Part shown: in pieces, positions 59,322 to 64,000 of the stretch
Numbering within the stretch: the first letter of the stretch is position 1
How the letters are laid out: every line of letters starts with the position of its first letter
Assembly (NCBI GenBank): GCA_030437565.1
Contig: CP129291.1
Span: forward strand, 806,001 to 870,000
Source: Terrilactibacillus sp. S3-3
GTDB taxonomy: Bacteria; Bacillota; Bacilli; Bacillales; Sporolactobacillaceae
Direction of reading: 5' to 3'
DNA length: 64,000 nucleotides
Notes under the pieces: generated by a model
Seen by the model: the letters and a program-made list of their open reading frames with translations, nothing else
Databases searched by the model: none
Told to the model about the DNA's origin: nothing
Program-made: the position numbers and the translations under genes

Positions 59322-59770
59322 AGATCAACTCCGTTTTTTTTTTTTTTTTCATTATTCTTCCACTTATATTATATATTCAGTTTTTGTGAAAGTGAAGCTG
59401 AAATTGTGAAAGTTTTCGCTCATTTGTTCAACAAATTTTGCATGGACTCAGGTATCCGGATATTTAAAAATAAACTCGTGATCGAGTGTTTTTTAGGCAG
59501 GACACTTGTCCTTTTATCTAGGAGAAAACAAAAAAGAGGGAACAGGAAGCAAGTGGCGGCCCATTGACCTGCCGATTGCTTTCCAAATGCTTTCATTTGC
59601 ACGGGGGCAGGGATGCGAAATTGATCGGTCTCTGGATGGATGTGCCTTTTTCAACAAATGAATGGGTGGCACTTGTCCAATAAAAACCTTGCCTCCGGAG
59701 ATTAGGCGATTTTTTGACGTCATAAATATAAGGCAATATGGTATGATGAACGAGGAAGGAGATTCAGGGA
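59322..59770. other. Intergenic region before recX
   Basis: It holds the probable minus-strand promoter of the GNAT gene (TATAAT on the minus strand near 59363), a T17 run, and a weak hairpin with T tract at 59691-59715. No gene is convincing. Confidence 0.4.
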
Positions 59771-60590
59771 ATGCATACCATTACCGAAATTCGGGTGGAC
59801 ACCCATCAGAAGGGTTACTATTATGTGGATATTTGCGGTGAAGATTTTCCAGCGACCACACTGCACATCCATGAAGATATTCTGGTGAAACACGGACTTC
59901 GTAAAGGTCTGGAAATGACGGCAGATGAACTGTCGTCGATACAGTCGGAAGAGGATGATAATAAAAGTTATCTTGTCGCAATACATTACCTCTCGTATCG
60001 TATGCGAAGCGTTCAAGAAATGGAAGCGTATTTATTGAAAAAGGGCTTTTCTCATCGGCAAGTTTATCGTACAATCAAGCGGCTGGCGAGTGAAAAGCTT
60101 TTGGATGACGGACAGTTTGCGGATGCTTTTGTTCGGACAAGGGTTCATCTGTCTACAAAAGGGCCGGAACGCATCTATCGGGAATTGCTGCGCGCAGGTG
60201 TGGCTCCTTCTGCAGCGCGCTCTTCTTTAGAAGCGTATTCGTTTGAAGAGCAGCTGGCTAATAGTATCCGCTATTTAAATAAAAAAAAAAAGCAGCCATT
60301 AGAGGAAAGCGCTCGCCGGCCGAAGGTGCCAATATAATCAGGCGAATGCTGACGCAAAGAGGCTTTTCTTCGCAAGTTATTGAACATGTGCTTTCTGATT
60401 ATTTACTTTTTACGGCTGCGGATGAAAAGCAGGCACTGGTCTATCAAGGAGAAAAAGCGGTGCAAAAAAATATAAAAAATATACAGGGCGAACATTCGAG
60501 CAAAAGGTCAAAAGCTGCCTTTACAGGAAGGGGTTTTCACTTCCGGAGATCGACTCTTTTTTGCGAGAGCGGCCTGAGGAAAACAATTAA
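59771..60590 (+). CDS. recX: Regulatory protein RecX, frameshifted
   Basis: RecX binds RecA filaments and limits recombination. The three-helix repeats are visible: AIHYLSYRMRSVQEMEAYLLKKG, RTIKRLASEKLLDDGQFADAFVRTR, then GPERIYRELLRAGV. After breaks in an A-run near 60285 and near 60490, RRMLTQRGFSSQVIEHVLSDY and CLYRKGFSLPEIDSFLRERP follow, ending at TAA 60588. It has about 270 residues. The ATG at 59771 follows AAGGAG. The neighbour YfhH matches the Bacillus order. Confidence 0.9.
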
Positions 60591-60656
60591 GTATGGTGGA
60601 AGCATCGATTGTGAAAGATGAAGGTAAGATAGAGATGAAAAGAGGAATGAATGGGA

Positions 60657-60968
60657 ATGGAAAAACGCTTTAGTGAGATGATGAGTGAATCTGAGCTGGA
60701 CCAAAATATTCGGGAATTTGCAGAAAAAGCCCGAAAAGCCGAGCAAATGGGTATGGTGAACGAATATGCTGTCTATAAACGTAAAATTGATATGGCCAAA
60801 GCCTATCTTATGAATCCCGATGATTTTAAGCCGGGACAAGTCTATGAAGTCGGTGGGAAGGATTTTGTCATCGAACATATGAAAGGCACTTTTGCCTGGG
60901 GCCGCCTGGATCGGTCGGATGAACTTTCGGCTTATCCGATATCGGTACTGGAAAAAAAAAAGGATTAA
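60657..60968 (+). CDS. YfhH family (DUF1811) protein
   Basis: This intact protein of about 103 residues starts MEKRFSEMMSESELDQNIRE, as B. subtilis YfhH does, so the ATG at 60657 is preferred over 60651. A helical N-terminal half (FAEKARKAEQMGMVNEYAVY, KIDMAKAYLMNPDDF) is followed by an SH3-like beta domain (YEVGGKDFVIEHMKGTFAWG). The function is unknown. It sits directly after recX, as in Bacillus. Confidence 0.88.
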   Translation: MEKRFSEMMSESELDQNIREFAEKARKAEQMGMVNEYAVYKRKIDMAKAYLMNPDDFKPGQVYEVGGKDFVIEHMKGTFAWGRLDRSDELSAYPISVLEKKKD

Positions 60969-61006
60969 AAAAAATCAGGCTAAAAAAAAAACATAGCATC
61001 AGCAAA

Positions 61007-61036
61007 AGGCTCAGCCTGTTTTTCCAGGCTGAGCCT
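61007..61036. terminator. Perfect hairpin between convergent genes
   Basis: AGGCTCAGCCTG and CAGGCTGAGCCT form a 12-bp perfect stem around TTTTTC. T tracts outside it are weak. Confidence 0.65.
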
Positions 61037-61045
61037 AATGTCATA

Positions 61046-62035
61046 TTACTTCATTTGTGCAAGCACCAATTTCTTGTGCAATTTTTTTTCACTGTAAACC
61101 CATCCGGTAAACGAGGACTGTACTTCAAGATTTTCATCAAGCCAAACCGTCGCCGTAAAAGGATACATCCCCTTTGCGAAATAGCGGAGATCAATGAAGC
61201 GCATCTCATATCCGCCATTCTGTTCTTGGATTTCCCAGCGATAGATAGGGGAAAACGAAAGAAAAGCGCGGACATTTTTGTCTTTGATCGCTTCCTGAAC
61301 GATTGCTTCTTCGTGATTGAGCGACGAACGTTTAAATGTATCAATCAAATACAATCTTTTGCCGTCCACTTTGCCGACGTAAAAGTGATCCTTGCTTTCC
61401 GCCGCAACGTGGTAATGCGACCATTTCAAAGTAGGCGAAAGGTAGACGTTTGTCAGATTAGGAAGCCGGTGTTTGATGTAGCGAACGGTCTGATGATGCT
61501 GGATGGTTCTAAGAACGTAATAAACGGCCAGCATCACATAGATGGTCGCGAATGTAATGCCCGGGTCGCCGCCCAAACGCCAAACGAGAAATCCCATCAT
61601 ATGCAAACTGAAGATAAAAGGATCAAAGATGTTAATGATCCCGAGCGCCATCCACTTGTTGGTAAATGGCCGGACGGCCTGCGTGCGTGTAAGCGTTAAA
61701 AATATCGGTAAAAACATGGAGAAAGACAGCCAAGAACGTCCATAATAAAAGATGGACAAAATTTATATCAGAAAAAAAAACAACAACAGCAAACTGCTGA
61801 TCACAAACGGCCAAAGCAAAGCAGCAGGTGCAGAGTGCGTAATGCCGCGGTGATTGCGAATATAAACGGCGTTGTTTCTTAATTTCAAAACAGTATCAAT
61901 GTCAGGTATAACCGATCCGGACACTGTGCCTAAAAGAACAGCATGAAAAGCGGTCGGATTGCTCGCGATTACCGGATCAAGCATGGCCAGCCCGGCCAGT
62001 CCGAAGCCCATGACGATATGAGTTCCTGTGTCCAT
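61046..62035 (-). CDS. YfhP-like membrane-bound metal-dependent hydrolase (DUF457), frameshifted
   Basis: This membrane protein of about 327 residues starts MDTGTHIVMGFGLAGLAMLD. The DUF457/YdjM motifs H..GFGLA, GSVIPDIDTV and RGITHSAPAALL give potential metal ligands (His, Asp, His). The middle has several helices (HLLLWTFLAVFLHVFTDIFN), and the C-terminal part is a soluble domain (KWSHYHVAAESKDHFYVGK). Breaks lie near 61765 and 61690. B. subtilis YfhP represses the surfactant exporter yfiI region according to older annotation, but its biochemical role is not established. It is next to mutY, as in Bacillus. Confidence 0.82.
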
Positions 62036-62227
62036 TTAAATACTTTGCCCTCCTTGTGGCAATAAAATGATACAATAGACAATTCTAGGGAAAAGCTCTA
62101 CGCTGTTATTATGACACAAAATCATTGAAAACAGAAGGCCAATTTGCGATACTTTACATTTGTTTAGTAAATAAATACGGCCGGGCGGGCGGAGAGCCGG
62201 CCGGGCAAGGATTTTGGAGAGATAAAA

Positions 62228-63289
62228 ATGGATAAAGATTACAGTCGAAATTTCAGCCGCGACTTGCTGCAGTGGTTTTATCAGAACAGACGGAACCTGC
62301 CGTGGAGACAAACGAAAAACCCTTATCATATATGGGTTTCTGAAGTGATGCTGCAGCAAACACAAGTCGATACGGTCATCCCTTACTACAATGAGTTTAT
62401 TCAGCGCTTTCCAACGCTATTCGATCTGGCGGAAGCTGAAGAGGAAAGCGTGCTTAAAAATTGGGAGGGACTCGGTTATTATTCCCGGGCACGCAATCTG
62501 CAGCAAGGTGTCCGCGAAGTAGTGGAAAAATATGGTGGGAAAGTGCCTGGCAACAAAAAGGATATTTTATCGATAAAAGGCATCGGCCCTTATACTGCCG
62601 GCGCGGTGTTAAGCATTGCTTACAATATTCCTGAACCGGCAGTCGATGGAAACGTGATGCGTGTCCTGGCGCGCTTTTTTTAATTGATGACGATATTTCC
62701 AAGGCGAAAACGCGCAAGCTATTTGAGAAAAAAATTGCCGGCCTGATGCCTGAAGATGATCCGTCCGGCTTTAATCAGGGGCTCATGGAGCTTGGTGCGC
62801 TTGTCTGCAGGCCGAAGCAACCGAAATGCGAGTCCTGCCCGCTAAACTCCCGCTGCATGGCATACGAAGAAGGCGTCCAGTCTGAATATCCTGTGAAAAA
62901 AAAGAAAACGGCACCGAAACCGGTACATTATGCCGTTCTGGCGCTCAAAGACGACAAAGGACGTCTGCTGATTGAAAAACGTCCGGATAAAGGCCTGCTC
63001 GCGGGACTTTGGCAATTGCCCATGGTCATGCTCAAGGAGAGATCAGGCCCCAAGCAGGCAGAAAAAGCCATTCGGGAGGAATATGGAGCGGTTCACTTGG
63101 TGCAAACGCCTTTTCATTATAAGCACCAGTTTTCGCATTTGACATGGCATCTGAGCCTTTACGAAGGATGGGCCGGAGAAAATCACTCTTGGAAAAAAGA
63201 AATGGGCCGATCCTTCCGAACTGGCTGGTTTTCCCTTCCCAGTTCCTCATCAAAAAGTCATTGAATGGCTAAAAAAAAAAAAAAAATGA
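62228..63289 (+). CDS. mutY: A/G-specific adenine DNA glycosylase MutY, frameshifted
   Basis: MutY removes adenine mispaired with 8-oxoguanine. It shows [22 protein letters not shown], the helix-hairpin-helix with [18 protein letters not shown] and catalytic Asp in [10 protein letters not shown]. The four Fe-S cysteines follow as CRPKQPKC, then ESC and PLNSRC. The C-terminal NUDIX-like domain recognises 8-oxoG ([20 protein letters not shown]). Breaks lie in a T-run near 62685 and near 63200; the true end is at the TGA at 63287. The start ATG at 62228 follows TGGAG. Confidence 0.93.
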
Positions 63290-63352
63290 GTTTTTGACAC
63301 AAAAAAAAAAACGATAAATGGTTAAATTAGTAGGCGTGGGAGGTGATAGACG

Positions 63353-63571
63353 ATGGCAAAGAAATCAAAAGCTGGCACTGATGTTCAACAAGTGCAAAAG
63401 CAAAACCAAGCAGCTGCAACTAACCAAGCATCTGCAGGTCAATTCACTACTGAATTTGCAAACGAAACGGATGCACAATCTGTACGCCAACAAAATCAAA
63501 AATCGCAAGCAAACAAAAAAATAATTTTATCACCTTTCATGAAAAAAAGGCTCCTTGCCCGAACGGGTTAA
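63353..63571 (+). CDS. sspE: Gamma-type small acid-soluble spore protein SspE
   Basis: This is an abundant spore-core protein that serves as an amino acid store at germination. The sequence is Gln/Asn/Ala-rich with the repeated ANQASAGQF-type block (AGQFTTEFANETDAQSVRQQN) holding the GPR protease site. The frame should end at about 63519 (NKK and stop); the extra residues up to 63571 come from one A too many or too few in an A-run. The ATG at 63353 follows GGGAGGTGAT. It indicates a spore former. Confidence 0.9.
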   Translation: MAKKSKAGTDVQQVQKQNQAAATNQASAGQFTTEFANETDAQSVRQQNQKSQANKKIILSPFMKKRLLARTG

Positions 63572-63583
63572 GGAGTCTTTTTT
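63547..63583 (+). terminator. Terminator of sspE
   Basis: CTCCTT-CCC pairs with GGG-AAGGAG, followed by TCTTTTTT. Confidence 0.85.
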
Positions 63584-63705
63584 GTTCCAGGCAGCCCGGA
63601 CAGTTTTTTTAATCAGGGATACCGTTCAGTAAGCAAAATTTTATTAAGGAACGGTTGACAGCTATAATAATATATTAACTTGTATAAGAAAGAAGGTCGA
63701 AGGTG

Positions 63706-64000
63706 ATGCGTTTGCCACGAGTCGGCGAAAATATCCAGATTCAAAGTTATAAGCATGACGGGACGCTGCATCGCGTATGGGAATCAACGACGGTGCTTAA
63801 AGCGCAATCAGGCATCATTATCGGAGCAAATGACGCAACTATCGTGACGGAAGCGGACGGGAGAAAGTGGCGGACGAAAGAACCGGCGATTACATATTTC
63901 AGCATGAAAGAATGGTTTAATATTATCTGTATGCTGCGCAGGGACGGTATTCATTACTATTGCAATTTGGGATCTCCGGCAACATGGGATGAAGAAGCGC
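63706..64000 (+). CDS. NtdP/YgaC family (DUF402) nucleoside di/triphosphatase, partial
   Basis: The first 98 residues are present; the gene runs off the window. The sequence [39 protein letters not shown] and SPATWDEEA closely follows B. subtilis YgaC (NtdP), a DUF402 nucleoside tri/diphosphatase. The ATG at 63706 follows AAGG. Its place behind sspE matches the Bacillus order. Confidence 0.9.
   Translation, partial: MRLPRVGENIQIQSYKHDGTLHRVWESTTVLKAQSGIIIGANDATIVTEADGRKWRTKEPAITYFSMKEWFNIICMLRRDGIHYYCNLGSPATWDEEA

Overview
The window reads as chromosomal DNA of a spore-forming member of the Bacillales (Firmicutes) with mid-range GC. The signs are a gamma-type small acid-soluble spore protein (sspE), a recX-yfhH-yfhP-mutY-sspE-ntdP block in the order known from Bacillus, YfkD, SE1561, YfhD/YfhE-like proteins, HemAT, LXG toxins, a TPP riboswitch and strong AGGAGG-type ribosome binding sites. 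A lineage near Sporolactobacillaceae is only a guess. No rRNA, tRNA or CRISPR was found. Nearly every long gene is broken by one or more apparent frameshifts, roughly 60-75 in all, many at A or T runs. Essential genes suffer as much as accessory ones, so most breaks probably reflect a low-accuracy assembly. I give the reconstructed full span of each gene and mark the breaks.

Layout. 0.1-3.4 kb: a YcgR/YcgQ-type permease pair, then the oxygen sensor HemAT. 3.9-11.1 kb: a type VII secretion (LXG) polymorphic-toxin island. It has two helper genes, a full LXG nuclease toxin with its YezG-type immunity gene, a SUKH immunity gene, an orphan LXG-tail/Ntox15 toxin cassette with a Tdi1-like immunity gene, a second YezG-like gene and relics. 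11.3-15.3 kb: a PfpI-family protein, an arginase-family protein, a tartrate/D-malate dehydrogenase, a 63-bp tandem repeat and a CBO0543 membrane protein. 15.4-18.6 kb: a TPP-riboswitch-controlled thiW-thiD-thiM-thiE operon. 19-25 kb: gamma-carbonic anhydrase, an RsmF-type methyltransferase, adenine deaminase and oligopeptidase F. 25.3-26.7 kb: a large array of 20-22 bp repeats. 27.8-36.9 kb: a complete [NiFe]-hydrogenase operon: a HypA-HypB fusion, HypF, HypC, HypD, HypE, a cytochrome-b5-like protein, small and large subunits, and the maturation protease. 37-39 kb: hybrid cluster protein (hcp) behind probable NsrR operators. 39.5-50.7 kb: YjbQ, a protein tyrosine phosphatase, an ABC-2 exporter, YihY, a ZosA-like P-type ATPase behind PerR/Fur-like boxes, VanZ, a thioredoxin-like protein, an MFS transporter, OsmC and MtnU. 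51-64 kb: MtnE, YfkD, PdaA, a dense DnaA-box cluster, an SsuABC-type transporter, a GNAT acetyltransferase with an attenuator-like leader, RecX, YfhH, YfhP, MutY, SspE and NtdP.

Two kinds of dispersed repeats cut across this layout. One is a 120-220 bp family with strong hairpins, in four copies at 15.6, 21.1, 47.8 and 50.7 kb. It resembles the ends of IS200/IS605-type elements or an omega-RNA-like structured RNA. The other is a family of intergenic tandem arrays sharing an AAATGGAG core, at 25.3, 43.9 and 53.6 kb.

The strongest leads are the DnaA-box cluster far from dnaA, the structured repeat family with one copy inside the thi operon leader, the toxin-tail-swapping locus, the hydrogenase operon with its own b5-like heme protein, and the leader-peptide/SD-switch arrangement before the GNAT gene.
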